A stretch of 64,000 nucleotides of DNA. It comes from Thalassotalea sp. 42_200_T64 (GTDB lineage Bacteria > Pseudomonadota > Gammaproteobacteria > Enterobacterales > Alteromonadaceae). The notes beneath the pieces are model-generated. The model was not told the DNA's origin and made no database searches. It saw only the letters and a program-made list of their open reading frames with translations. Made by a program: the position numbers and the translations under genes. The DNA is taken from contig MABC01000074.1 of NCBI GenBank assembly GCA_002162925.1, positions 1-64,000 on the forward strand, given 5' to 3'. Shown piece by piece: positions 24,925 to 34,423 of the stretch. The first letter of the stretch is position 1. Each line of letters starts with the position of its first letter.

Positions 24925-27726
24925 ATGCAAACCTCTAATACAATAAAAGCAAACAAAACCATAAAACAACTTTTTCAAGTAAGTGCCATAGCCGCGGGCT
25001 TATTGTTAGCCGGGTGTGGTGGCGACATCAATCTAGAATCAAACGTTGATAATTCAGTGGGTGATTCGATCATTAACAATCCAGCGCCGACTACCCCAAC
25101 CACGCCAAGTGATGTGGTTCTTCCGGGTAAGGCGAATACCACATTGTCAGCGACAGTATCGACACAAATGGGCTTTGATGTGAAGGTGCAAGTGCTTGAT
25201 GGCCGCATCATCGAAGACACCACTTTAGTGGCAAATGATAATGGTGTGCCAGTGTTTTACGCCATCAGTGGTCCGTTGCAAGTTGGCACCGGAGCCGCCT
25301 TGGCAAGTAAGTCTGCCGCGGCAAAAGTTGCCCTGAGCATTGAACCTGGTACTGTGCTTTTTGGCCAATCGGGTAATGACTACCTGTTAGTTCATCGTGA
25401 CGCTCAAATCTTCGCCGAAGGTACCAGACAGAATCCAATTATCTTTACCTCATTACAAGATGTTAACGGTGAAGACACGGCCGCGGGTCAATGGGGTGGT
25501 TTAGTTATTTTGGGCAATGCGCCATCAAACAAATGTCCAACCGATGGCAGTGATTGTGCTCTGCAGGTTGAAGGTGTTGAAGAAGGTGGTGTCTTTGGTG
25601 GTTCCAACTGGGAAGATAACTCAGGCATCTTAAAATACGTAGTAGTAAAATACGCCGGTTATGAAATTGCCCCGGATAACGAATTAAACGGTATTACTTT
25701 CGGTGGTGTTGGCTCTGCCACTACCGTAGATTACATTCAAGTGCATGCCAATGCCGATGATGGTGTTGAGTTTTTTGGTGGTGCGGTAAATGCCAAGCAT
25801 TTAGTCCTTACCGGCAACAAAGATGATTCCATCGATTGGGATAACGGCTTTAAAGGTAAACTGCAACACATTTTTGTTAAACACGCCGAAAATGCTGGCG
25901 AAGCGAACCGTGCAATCGAAGGCGATAACGATGGTAAAGCACCAGAGAAACAACCGCAATCAAATCCAACCATTGCCAATTTAACCATTATTGGTAACAA
26001 CTTCGATACTGCCGATAAAGATTCAGAAGGTATCTACTTACGCGAAGGCACAGCAGCGACTATCGTCAATACGGTGATAACTGGCTCGGGCGAAATGGGC
26101 GAGTGTTTAGAGTTTGAAGGCGGTGCCACGGTAACTAATGCAGAAGCGGGTAAAATTATTATACAAAACATGGTGATGGCGTGTTCTAACGATGAGAACT
26201 TTAAAAGTGCTGGCGATTTCGATCTTCAAGCCTGGTTTAGTGCCGAGAGTTCAAACTCAATTTCTAACTCCATTTTAATCAGCGACTCAGGTGTGCCGGA
26301 TGCACAATCTGCGCTATTAGGTGCCGGTCAGGATGCATCGAACACTTTAGACTCATTCTTTGACTCAACATCACACATTGGTGCATTTGATGGCAGTAAC
26401 GACTGGCGTCAAGGTTGGGCATTTGGTTTTGGCGGCGGCGAAGTAACGGCAGCTGCTGAAGTTCAAGGCTGTCCAACAGGCACTACATCGATCACTCCGG
26501 TTGATGGTTCGACCACAACGTGTGAAATTTCAGGTCGCATTACCGCCGATTTAACGTTAACTGCCAATAACCTGTATGCCCTGAGCGGTGCCGTATTTGT
26601 TGGTGCTGATAACAGTGACTCAGCAGCGCTAACCATTGAAGCCGGTACGACTATTTATGGGCGCAGCGGCAGTGATTACCTGGTGGTAAGCCGTGGTTCA
26701 AGCATTGAAGCAAACGGCAGTGCTATCGCACCAATCACTTTCACCTCAAATCAAGACGTAACCGGCGGTGAAACGGGAGCAGGCCAATGGGGCGGTATCG
26801 TGTTGTTAGGTAACGCACCATCAAACAAGTGTCCGAGCGATGGCAGCGATTGTGCGCTGCAAGTTGAAGGTGTCGAAGAAGGTGGTGTATTTGGTGGTAC
26901 TGACTGGCAAGATTATTCAGGAACACTTCGCTATGTAGTGGTTAAACACGCCGGTTATGAAATTGCCCCAGACAACGAATTAAACGGCATCACTTTTGCT
27001 GGTGTCGGTTCAAAAACCAAAGTGGAATACATTCAGGTTCATGAAAATGCCGACGATGGTGTTGAGTTCTTCGGTGGTGCGGTAAATGCAAAATATCTGG
27101 TATTGACCAGCAACAAAGATGACTCGGTAGACTGGGACAATGGTTTCCGTGGCAACCTGCAATATGTGTTAGTGAAGCATGACGCCAACAATGGCGAATC
27201 GAACCGTGCGATTGAAGCGGATAACGATGGCAAAGCACCGGCTAAAGGCCCGCAATCGAATCCAACCATTGCCAATATGACTATCATCGGCAACGACTTT
27301 GATTCTGCCGATAAAGACTCTGAAGGTATTTACCTGCGTGAAGGTACTCGCGCACAACTGCATAACTTTGTGGTGACGGGTTCTGCCGGTATGGGCGAAT
27401 GTTTTGAAATGGAAGCTGGAGTTACGGTTGACCAGGCGCTGGTTAATGATACGACTATCACTAACTCGGTATTTGCCTGTGGTGAAAACTTCAAGAATAC
27501 CGCAAATTCAATGGACGCCAGTTTTGACTTAGGTGCCTGGGTGCTAGCGTTAAGCGACAACTCAACAGCAGATTCGCAAGTGGATGTATTAGATGGGATT
27601 TACACCATAGATACGACTGCGGCAAAAGTCTTTGCCGATACCAGCTTCTTCGATAATGCCAGCCACATTGGTGCCGTTAGCGCGACTAACGATTGGACTG
27701 AGGGTTGGACAGTAGGTTTAGAATAA
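24925..27726 (+). CDS. Large lipoprotein with two homologous beta-helix-like domains
   Basis: 933 aa from ATG 24925, chosen because GGAG lies 10 nt upstream and the lipobox follows correctly; ATG 24907 has no ribosome binding site. Lipoprotein signal ending LLLAGC. The body is a duplication: each half has QWGGxVxLGNAPSNKCP, DGSDCALQVEGVEEGGVFGG, GYEIAPDNELNGITF, NADDGVEFFGGAVNAK, DDSxDWDNGF, QSNPTIAN and KDSEGIYLREGT (about 185-390 and 625-840). The repeated G/N/D-rich ladder suggests parallel beta-helices; the conserved D/N/E sites could bind metal. A PhoB box upstream, and a TonB-dependent receptor and TonB system downstream, suggest a surface partner for uptake of a phosphorus compound. 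Substrate unknown. Confidence 0.8.
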   Translation: MQTSNTIKANKTIKQLFQVSAIAAGLLLAGCGGDINLESNVDNSVGDSIINNPAPTTPTTPSDVVLPGKANTTLSATVSTQMGFDVKVQVLDGRIIEDTTLVANDNGVPVFYAISGPLQVGTGAALASKSAAAKVALSIEPGTVLFGQSGNDYLLVHRDAQIFAEGTRQNPIIFTSLQDVNGEDTAAGQWGGLVILGNAPSNKCPTDGSDCALQVEGVEEGGVFGGSNWEDNSGILKYVVVKYAGYEIAPDNELNGITFGGVGSATTVDYIQVHANADDGVEFFGGAVNAKHLVLTGNKDDSIDWDNGFKGKLQHIFVKHAENAGEANRAIEGDNDGKAPEKQPQSNPTIANLTIIGNNFDTADKDSEGIYLREGTAATIVNTVITGSGEMGECLEFEGGATVTNAEAGKIIIQNMVMACSNDENFKSAGDFDLQAWFSAESSNSISNSILISDSGVPDAQSALLGAGQDASNTLDSFFDSTSHIGAFDGSNDWRQGWAFGFGGGEVTAAAEVQGCPTGTTSITPVDGSTTTCEISGRITADLTLTANNLYALSGAVFVGADNSDSAALTIEAGTTIYGRSGSDYLVVSRGSSIEANGSAIAPITFTSNQDVTGGETGAGQWGGIVLLGNAPSNKCPSDGSDCALQVEGVEEGGVFGGTDWQDYSGTLRYVVVKHAGYEIAPDNELNGITFAGVGSKTKVEYIQVHENADDGVEFFGGAVNAKYLVLTSNKDDSVDWDNGFRGNLQYVLVKHDANNGESNRAIEADNDGKAPAKGPQSNPTIANMTIIGNDFDSADKDSEGIYLREGTRAQLHNFVVTGSAGMGECFEMEAGVTVDQALVNDTTITNSVFACGENFKNTANSMDASFDLGAWVLALSDNSTADSQVDVLDGIYTIDTTAAKVFADTSFFDNASHIGAVSATNDWTEGWTVGLE

Positions 27727-27737
27727 ATTAATAACTG

Positions 27738-27787
27738 GCTTGGTTAGAGCGGTGGGGGCTAATTCAACGTTGTAACCAAGCTTTTTT
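27738..27787 (+). terminator. Terminator after the lipoprotein gene
   Basis: GCTTGGTTA (27738-27746) pairs with TAACCAAGC (27773-27781), loop of 26 bases, then six T. The long loop may permit read-through into the receptor gene. Confidence 0.7.
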
Positions 27788-27890
27788 ATTCTAGCAATTG
27801 CACACCTTACAAAATTTATCAATTCCAGTTTTAAAGTCATGCATTAGCTAACAACCCTTGGGGTTTTTAGCCAATCGAATGAGGTTGAAC

Positions 27891-30569
27891 ATGAACAACA
27901 ATACGAATAAGTTTCGTTTAACACACTTGAGTATCGCGTTATTAACCGCACTGTCAGTTAACAGCGTTGTTGCCCAGGAAAACGAAACCAGAGCAAACGA
28001 TGAAGCCATTGAAGAAGTGGTGGTAAAAGCCAGTCGGTTAAGGGGCACGGCAAGTGCCGTGCTTGAAGAGCGTAAAAATCAGGCTTTCGTTGCTGACATA
28101 TTGGGTGCAGAACAAATTGCCCGCACGGGTGATAGTGACGCTGCATCTGCCCTTAAACGGGTAACTGGCTTAACCCTGGTAGATGGTAAATACATCTACG
28201 TGCGGGGTTTAGGCGAACGTTATTCCAGTACCTTATTAAATGGGGCGCAAGTACCAAGCCCAGATCCAACACGTACGGTAATTCCGTTGGATTTATTTCC
28301 AGCATCAATCATTGAATCTTTGTCGGTACAAAAATCTTACTCAGCATCTATGCCGGCGCATTTTGGTGGTGGTAATGTTGATATCCGCATTAAAACCATA
28401 CCTGCAGATTTCACCTTGCAATTGGCGGGAAACCTTGGTGGTAACGTCGATAATTTTGGCGAAGGGATGAGTTATAATGGTGGTGGTGATGATTGGTACG
28501 GCCGTGACGATGGCACTCGGGGAGCGCCAGCATCATTACAGCAAGTTTGGCATAATTACCAGCAAGTTGAAGATTTAAGCCAAAGCCAAAACCGTCAAAT
28601 TGCCGCCGACTTAAACCGCGATTACGATCCGGTGAACGATGTGGTAAGCCCTGATTTTGGTTTGGACTTTACCATCGGCGATCGTTTTGCAAGCACTGAT
28701 GGCTTATGGAATTACGGTTACCTGGTTGCCACTTCTTTCGATGATGAATATCGGGTATCAAAACAATTTGCCGGTCAGGATTTTACTAAAAGACCGGATG
28801 GCAGTTACTTCTTACGTCGAGGTTTTGATGACATAGAGTCGACAGAGCATACGGTAAAATGGTCTGCTATGTTTAACTTTGGTATTGAATATGACCACAA
28901 CCATCGCTTAGATTTTAGTTCAATGTTACTCAATGACACCGTTGATGAAGTGAAAGTAAAACTGGGTAATACCAACAACGTGTTATTAAGTGATGGTCTT
29001 CGAATTCGTGACAACGAAGTGTCATACGAAGAGCGTGAGCTTATTACCAACCAAATTCGCGGCACTCACAATTTTCCAGAATTAATGCTCTTGGGCGCGG
29101 ATTGGTTTTATTCCGATTCTCGTTCAAATCGCTATGCACCAGGTAATGTATCGACCCGGTTTATTCTAGCTGACGAAAATATGGACGGTGAGTTTGATTT
29201 TGACGATGAAAGTAGCTTACGTCGAGCAACTACGGCGTCTCGCTATACTTTTCAGGACCTTAACGACGATGTTGAAAACTGGGGCTTTAATCTTTCATTA
29301 CCCTTAACCTTTGGCAGAAGTGAGATTGAATTAAAGGCGGGCGGTAACTTTGTTGATAAAACCCGTGATGCCATGGCAAGACGTATCGATGTAAATACTC
29401 TGGCCTTTGATGATGCGGATTTATCTGGCTCAATGGTGAATGACATCTTAACCGATGAGCTGATTTTGAACTGGCCATTACTTGGCAATGAGCAAATCAT
29501 TCGCGACACTACGGTTGATGGTGATGATTATTTTTCGGCGCAAAAAATTGATGCCTATTACGGTGAAGTCGACTGGTTTTATGACAACACCTGGCGTATT
29601 GCTGCCGGAATTCGCTGGGAAGATTTTCGCCAGGTAGTTGCCCCGCTGAAAACGGATGGTCGTTTCGATTTGCCGAATGATCCCACCGTTGCCGACTTAC
29701 AAAACTTAGCGCGTACAGAGGATGACTTTTATCCTGCATTGGCACTCACCTATGTAATGAGTGAGCAAATGCAATGGCGTGCTTCTTATGGTGAAACCGT
29801 GGTACGCCCGGATATTCGTGAAATTGCTCCGGCAACCTACCTTGACCCGCTAACCGGGCAGCCTATTGGCGGTACTCCTGGCGTACGTTCAACGATGATC
29901 AAAAATTATGATTTACGTTGGGAATGGTACATGAATACCGGTGAAAACCTGTCAATAGGGCTATTCTATAAGGACATGATCGACCCTATCGAATCGGTAC
30001 AATCACCGGCGCAAGATGGTCCGGCATTGATCCGAATTGCCAATGCAGAAACGGGTGAAGTGTATGGTGTTGAAGTTGAATTTTTAAAAGATTTCACCTT
30101 TATGGGAAATGCTTTGGGCGGTATTGGCAACGATTTGTTCTTATCGGGTAATCTAACCTTAAGTGATTCAGAAGTAGAGATAGATACGCAGAAAGTGGTT
30201 GAACAAACCGGTGTCTCGGCGGCAATTACCAACCCGACTCGTCGCTTGACCGGACATTCAGAGTACGTGATTAACCTGAACTTAGGTTGGGATGCACCCA
30301 ATGGCAATCACAGCGCGACACTTGCCTATAATGTCTTTGGCGAACGGATAATTTTCCCTGGTATTGAAGGTGAAGATGACAAGTTTGAACAACCATTCCA
30401 TTCGGTTGATTTGATTTACACTTATTATCCAACCTATTCATCGACGCTAAAGTTTAAGCTTAACAACTTGCTTGCTCAGAAAAAAGAAATTGAATTTGAT
30501 CAGCAATTGTTCCGCTCCAAAACGCAAGGCATAGGTTTTGATATCTCGTTCAAATGGGAGTTTGAGTAA
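27891..30569 (+). CDS. TonB-dependent outer membrane receptor
   Basis: 892 aa from ATG 27891, preceded by GAGG at 6 nt; upstream in-frame starts lack a ribosome binding site. Signal peptide ends near VNSVVAQ. TonB box candidate EEVVVKA right after it; plug domain with SDAASALKRVTGLTLVDGKYIYVRGLGERYSS style motifs (VRGLG, NG, VPSPDP); 22-strand barrel; the C-terminal KWEFE is slightly unusual because the last residue is E rather than the usual aromatic residue (F is penultimate). No CarboxypepD extension at the N-terminus. It follows the PhoB-boxed lipoprotein and precedes a dedicated TonB system, so its ligand is likely phosphorus related; this is inference. Confidence 0.9.
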   Translation: MNNNTNKFRLTHLSIALLTALSVNSVVAQENETRANDEAIEEVVVKASRLRGTASAVLEERKNQAFVADILGAEQIARTGDSDAASALKRVTGLTLVDGKYIYVRGLGERYSSTLLNGAQVPSPDPTRTVIPLDLFPASIIESLSVQKSYSASMPAHFGGGNVDIRIKTIPADFTLQLAGNLGGNVDNFGEGMSYNGGGDDWYGRDDGTRGAPASLQQVWHNYQQVEDLSQSQNRQIAADLNRDYDPVNDVVSPDFGLDFTIGDRFASTDGLWNYGYLVATSFDDEYRVSKQFAGQDFTKRPDGSYFLRRGFDDIESTEHTVKWSAMFNFGIEYDHNHRLDFSSMLLNDTVDEVKVKLGNTNNVLLSDGLRIRDNEVSYEERELITNQIRGTHNFPELMLLGADWFYSDSRSNRYAPGNVSTRFILADENMDGEFDFDDESSLRRATTASRYTFQDLNDDVENWGFNLSLPLTFGRSEIELKAGGNFVDKTRDAMARRIDVNTLAFDDADLSGSMVNDILTDELILNWPLLGNEQIIRDTTVDGDDYFSAQKIDAYYGEVDWFYDNTWRIAAGIRWEDFRQVVAPLKTDGRFDLPNDPTVADLQNLARTEDDFYPALALTYVMSEQMQWRASYGETVVRPDIREIAPATYLDPLTGQPIGGTPGVRSTMIKNYDLRWEWYMNTGENLSIGLFYKDMIDPIESVQSPAQDGPALIRIANAETGEVYGVEVEFLKDFTFMGNALGGIGNDLFLSGNLTLSDSEVEIDTQKVVEQTGVSAAITNPTRRLTGHSEYVINLNLGWDAPNGNHSATLAYNVFGERIIFPGIEGEDDKFEQPFHSVDLIYTYYPTYSSTLKFKLNNLLAQKKEIEFDQQLFRSKTQGIGFDISFKWEFE

Positions 30570-30691
30570 GCCAAGTGGTATAAGCCAAAGTTAATGCATA
30601 TTGTTAATTAAAACGTATTAACTTAAACCTCGTCATCCCCGACTTGTTCGGGGACCTCATTCGGGCGAAGTGTGCTTAAGTTCGATACGCC

Positions 30692-30776
30692 GTTGGCGGG
30701 AGTTCAGTCTCGCGTAATGGCGAAGCCACCTTAAGTTGCCTGCGGCAATGACGCGAGGTTGAAAACCCCGCCAACC
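30692..30776. repeat. GGTTGGCGGG palindromic repeat, full copy
   Basis: 85 bp: GTTGGCGGGAGTTCAGTCTC ... GAGGTTGAAAACCCCGCCAACC. Its interior CGCGTAATGGCGA-GCCACCTTAAGTTGCC is the inverted form of the 2731-2817 copy, so the two lie in opposite orientation. A small TCCCCGA/TCGGGGA hairpin precedes it (about 30637-30655). It is one of two copies in the 625 bp gap between receptor and TonB operon. Confidence 0.8.
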
Positions 30777-30879
30777 AAAGTATTCGAAGCTCGATATGCG
30801 TCAGGAAGTGCTGTTTAGAAGCACGTTGTGAATTGAGGAGGTCCCACATCTCGCTAATGCTCGTGATGGGATGATGGTT

Positions 30880-30972
30880 GGTTGGCGGGACTTCAGTCTC
30901 GCGTTCGGCGTTTTGGTGATCCCCACTTTGCGTTGATTGCGGCCAAAATGCGAGGTTGAAACCCCGCCAACC
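30880..30972. repeat. GGTTGGCGGG palindromic repeat, second copy in the gap
   Basis: 93 bp with the same arms (GGTTGGCGGGACTTCAGTCT and AGGTTGAAACCCCGCCAACC) but a different centre (GCGTTCGGCGTTTTGG / CCAAAATGCGAGG). It is tandem with 30692-30776, 103 bp apart. The remainder of the gap holds the promoter region of the TonB operon. Confidence 0.75.
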
Positions 30973-31045
30973 AATGTTTCCAAAGTTCGATACGCGTGCT
31001 ATGCCTGCAAGCCTTTCCCCCCACTTTCACTAAAGTGCAACAATG

Positions 31046-31063
31046 CCTTAACAAAACTGTCAC
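31046..31063 (+). promoter_or_regulatory. Probable PhoB box for the TonB operon
   Basis: CCTTAAC-AAAA-CTGTCAC: perfect second heptamer and AAAA spacer, poor first heptamer. It is 131 bp before the first gene. Its likeness to the 24835 box (AAC-AAAA-CTGTCA shared) supports it. Confidence 0.5.
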
Positions 31064-31194
31064 ATTCGAGAGGTACACTTTGTCTCATATCGATAAGCCT
31101 TGCTCACAAGGTTATTTCTTCAGGGCTTATCTCATAACTACAACATTCACACATTTAGATGATTAAAGTGAATTAACTAAGCCAAAGGATATTT

Positions 31195-31959
31195 ATGAAA
31201 TTTTCCAAGTCAGTGCTGGCCAGTGTCATTATCAGCACCTCGTGGATGATCCCTGCAAGCTTTGCTGCAGAGGGTTTGACCGAAGTCGTTAAAGCAGGCA
31301 CTCAAATCAACCAGTCGGCCACTCATTCACAGCAGCGGATTGATCAATACAGCGATGATATTCAAACTAAGCTGCAACAATATAAAGCAGTCAACAAAGA
31401 AGTCGCGGGCCTTGATATCTACAACGGCCAAATGCAACGGCAAATTAATAATCAACTCGCTGAGTTAGCGCAATTAAAATTATCACAGCAACAGGTTGCG
31501 GTGATTGAACGTCAGATCTCGCCGTTAATGGCTCGCATGATCACTACCCTTGAACAGTTTGTCGCTCTGGATGTGCCATTTTTACCAGAAGAGCGCAGCA
31601 AGCGCCTTACCGATTTAACCGAGATGCTCGATCGTGCCGACGTTGCGGTTTCAGAGAAATTTCGTCGTGTGTTAGAAGCCTATCAAGTGGAAACCGATTA
31701 TGGCCGTACCATTGAAGCTTATACCGGACTGTTAACGGTTGATGGCAGTGAACGTGATGTCGATTTTCTCCGCATTGGTCGGGTAAGCCTGATCTATCAA
31801 ACCCGCGATGGCGCGAAAATGGGCTTGTGGGACCAGCAATCAGGTAATTGGGTCACGCTGCCTTTGAGTATGCGCAGTGACATTAACAAGGGGCTTCGTA
31901 TTGCCCGCAAACAATTGGCACCAGATCTGATTGTTATACCGGTAAATTCCGCTAAGTAG
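31195..31959 (+). CDS. DUF3450 periplasmic coiled-coil protein
   Basis: First gene of a six-gene TonB-type operon. 254 aa, signal peptide cut near PASFAAEG. Residues about 30-110 form a coiled coil rich in Q (QQRIDQYSDDIQTKLQQYKAV, QINNQLAELAQLKLSQQQV), then the conserved C-terminal part with LPEERSKRLTDL, YGRTIEAYTGLL, FLRIGRVSLIYQT and LWDQQSGNW, the DUF3450 hallmark. It is always next to ExbB-like genes in this type of operon and presumably acts with the energising complex in the periplasm. ATG 31195 is preceded by AAAGGA. Spacing to the next gene is 14 bp. Confidence 0.88.
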   Translation: MKFSKSVLASVIISTSWMIPASFAAEGLTEVVKAGTQINQSATHSQQRIDQYSDDIQTKLQQYKAVNKEVAGLDIYNGQMQRQINNQLAELAQLKLSQQQVAVIERQISPLMARMITTLEQFVALDVPFLPEERSKRLTDLTEMLDRADVAVSEKFRRVLEAYQVETDYGRTIEAYTGLLTVDGSERDVDFLRIGRVSLIYQTRDGAKMGLWDQQSGNWVTLPLSMRSDINKGLRIARKQLAPDLIVIPVNSAK

Positions 31960-31973
31960 TAAGGACGTAAAAA

Positions 31974-33404
31974 ATGAACATGTTAAATATGAAACCAGCA
32001 ACGCAGCGGTGCATCGCAATGCTAGTGAAAAGCATCGGCCAGCCATTGAAACGGTTAGGCTTACTCTCTATCCTCGGATTTGTCACCTTTACCATGCACC
32101 AGGCCTCCGCTAAAGATGCGGCCAGCCTGGATGAACTGCTTAACCAGTTAGAGCAAGGTAAAATCACTCAGAATGCACAAAACCAACAACGCGAAGCCGA
32201 GTTTGTGGCGAAAAAATCTGAGCAAAACACGCTATTGGCGCACGCTGAAAATGAGCGTAAAACCGCGATAGCGTTAAGTACATCTTTAGAGCAAGGCTAC
32301 CAGGATAATGAAGCAAGACTTGCTAATCAAACCGAGGTGTTAAATACCCGTCTGGGCGAGTTAAAAGAGTTATTTGGTGTTCTGCAGCAAGTGGCGGGGG
32401 ATACCAAGAGCAAATTTCAAACCTCAGTTATTTCCGCACAAATTCCTGGCCGTGAAGACTTTTTGGATGAATTTGCCCAATCGATGGGCTCATCATCAAA
32501 ACTTGCGTCTATCGAAGAAATTGAGCGCGTCTGGTTTGAGTTGCAACGAGAAATGACCGAAAGCGGCAAAGTGGTGAAGTTTAATCGGGAAGTGGTGCTT
32601 ACCAATGGTGAAAAAGTGTCGGCAGACATTATCCGTGTCGGTAACTTTAACCTGATTTCCCAGGGTAAATACTTAGAATACATTTTTGAAACTGGTAGTG
32701 TCGCTGAACTTATCAGGCAGCCAACGTCCCGTCATTTAGCAAGCGCTGCCACGTTAAGTGCGGCAAATGGCGAGCAAGTATCGTTTTCATTAGACCCTAC
32801 TGGTGGCTCAATCTTATCCCTGCTGGTACAAGCGCCAAACACCCGAGAGCGTATTGACCAAGGCGGCACCGTAGGTTACATCATTTTAGCCATAGGGGCC
32901 GTTGGTTTACTCATTGCCTTAGAGCGCTTTGTTACCTTGTTCTTGATCGGCAACAAAGTGAAGCGTCAACAGAAAACCAACGAAGCGAACAGTGATAATC
33001 CTTTAGGTAAGGTGATGTTAGTACAACAAAACAACCCCGATGCCGACGTTGACACCTTAGAGCTTAAATTAGCGGAAGCCATTTTGGCCGAGCTACCGAA
33101 GTTAACCAGTAAATTAACCTTGATTAAAATCATCTCGGTGGTGGCACCGCTGATCGGTTTATTAGGGACGGTGACCGGTATGATAAACACCTTCCAGGCG
33201 ATCACCTTATTTGGTACCGGTGACCCTAAATTAATGGCCGGTGGTATCTCGCAAGCATTGGTGACCACAGTTCTTGGTCTGGTGGTGGCAATACCTATGG
33301 TGTTTTTATTCACCTGGTTAAATACCCGCAGTCGCAACATTATTAGCGTCTTACAACAACAAAGTGCCGGCATTATGGCTGAGCGCTCGGAAAAAGAGGC
33401 ATAA
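31974..33404 (+). CDS. ExbB/MotA/TolQ proton-channel protein with periplasmic N-terminal extension
   Basis: 476 aa. Signal-like N-terminus (cut near MHQASAKD), about 250 residues of periplasmic coiled coil and beta structure (EELFGVLQQVAGDTKSKFQ, FETGSVAEL) and then the MotA/TolQ/ExbB core with three helices: VGYIILAIGAVGLLIALERFV, IISVVAPLIGLLGTVTGMINTFQ (the conserved proton-channel motif with T) and VTTVLGLVVAIPMVFLFTWL. Fusions like this are the first ExbB of DUF3450-type TonB systems. The longer form probably contacts DUF3450. Two bases separate it from the next gene. Confidence 0.9.
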   Translation: MNMLNMKPATQRCIAMLVKSIGQPLKRLGLLSILGFVTFTMHQASAKDAASLDELLNQLEQGKITQNAQNQQREAEFVAKKSEQNTLLAHAENERKTAIALSTSLEQGYQDNEARLANQTEVLNTRLGELKELFGVLQQVAGDTKSKFQTSVISAQIPGREDFLDEFAQSMGSSSKLASIEEIERVWFELQREMTESGKVVKFNREVVLTNGEKVSADIIRVGNFNLISQGKYLEYIFETGSVAELIRQPTSRHLASAATLSAANGEQVSFSLDPTGGSILSLLVQAPNTRERIDQGGTVGYIILAIGAVGLLIALERFVTLFLIGNKVKRQQKTNEANSDNPLGKVMLVQQNNPDADVDTLELKLAEAILAELPKLTSKLTLIKIISVVAPLIGLLGTVTGMINTFQAITLFGTGDPKLMAGGISQALVTTVLGLVVAIPMVFLFTWLNTRSRNIISVLQQQSAGIMAERSEKEA

Positions 33405-33406
33405 GC

Positions 33407-33961
33407 ATGCTGATTTTCATCGAGATGATCAACGATATCCGCGAGTTCATGGAAACTGGCGGCCAGGTTCTTAATGTTATCGCCGTTGTCGTTTGTTTTA
33501 TGTGGTTGCTGATTTTTGAACGCTTTATGTTTTTCTTTGTAACCTTTAAAACCCTTAAAAAAAATATGCTGAGCCGGTGGCAGGCCCGTCTACGAGAAAC
33601 AGATTTTAAGCAGAGTGCGAAAGTGCGACGCTGGAATAGCGAAGCCATACGGCAAGCGATGATTTCTCGTGGCAGTGTAGGATTGCAGCAAAATCTGGCT
33701 CTCATTCAGGCCTTGGTGGTGTTATGCCCGTTGCTAGGTTTGTTAGGCACGGTAACGGGGATGATAGAAGTTTTTGACGTGATGGCCATTTCAGGTAGCG
33801 GCAATGCTCGTTCAATGGCATCCGGTGTATCAAAAGCTACCATTCCTACCATGGCCGGTATGGTGGCATCGCTGTCAGGGGTATTTGCAGCAACGTTTTT
33901 GCAACGCCGTGCCAAACGTGAAACACAAGTGTTAGAAGATGCCATGACGATGAGCGAATAA
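33407..33961 (+). CDS. Second ExbB-like proton-channel protein
   Basis: 184 aa, short ExbB without extension. Helices: NVIAVVVCFMWLLIFERFMFF, LVVLCPLLGLLGTVTGMIEVFD and SKATIPTMAGMVASLSGVFAA. Start ATG 33407 or 33425 (MINDIREF), not distinguishable. With the 476 aa protein it gives the operon two different ExbB subunits, as in the Vibrio TtpC-TonB2 type systems. Confidence 0.9.
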   Translation: MLIFIEMINDIREFMETGGQVLNVIAVVVCFMWLLIFERFMFFFVTFKTLKKNMLSRWQARLRETDFKQSAKVRRWNSEAIRQAMISRGSVGLQQNLALIQALVVLCPLLGLLGTVTGMIEVFDVMAISGSGNARSMASGVSKATIPTMAGMVASLSGVFAATFLQRRAKRETQVLEDAMTMSE

Positions 33962-33994
33962 AGCTCAGACAGGTAAAGTATTCTAGGAAATATT

Positions 33995-34408
33995 ATGAGA
34001 AACCAATTAACGAAAGTGTTGCAAGAGCAAGACGAAGCCGAAGAAATAAACATGACACCGATGCTGGATGTTGTTTTTATTTTACTTATTTTCTTTATTG
34101 TCACTGCCTCATTTGTCAAAGAATCGGGCATTGAAGTGAACCGTCCTGAAGCCGCAACGGCGGTGAAAAAAGAACGCGCTAACATTTTGGTGGCAATAAG
34201 CGATAAGGGAGATATTTGGATCAACAAGCGTCGTATTGATATACGCGCTGTGCAAGCCAATATTGAACGTTTAAAAGCGGAGAATCCACAAGGTACCGTG
34301 GTGATTCAGGCCGATAAAAAATCGACCACCGAAGTATTGATCAAAGTGATGGATTCGGCCCGCGCGGCAGGGGTGTTTGATGTGTCTATCGCCGCTGAAG
34401 CAGGCTAA
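33995..34408 (+). CDS. ExbD-like biopolymer transport protein
   Basis: 137 aa. Cytoplasmic start, then EEINMTPMLDVVFILLIFFIV with the essential membrane Asp (D in MLDVVF), and a periplasmic domain ending with the DxxT...VMDSARAAGVFDVSIA pattern. Works with the ExbB subunits to convert the proton gradient into TonB motion. AGG at 33984-33986 precedes the ATG with reasonable spacing. Confidence 0.93.
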   Translation: MRNQLTKVLQEQDEAEEINMTPMLDVVFILLIFFIVTASFVKESGIEVNRPEAATAVKKERANILVAISDKGDIWINKRRIDIRAVQANIERLKAENPQGTVVIQADKKSTTEVLIKVMDSARAAGVFDVSIAAEAG

Positions 34409-34423
34409 AGGGTAGGATAATTC

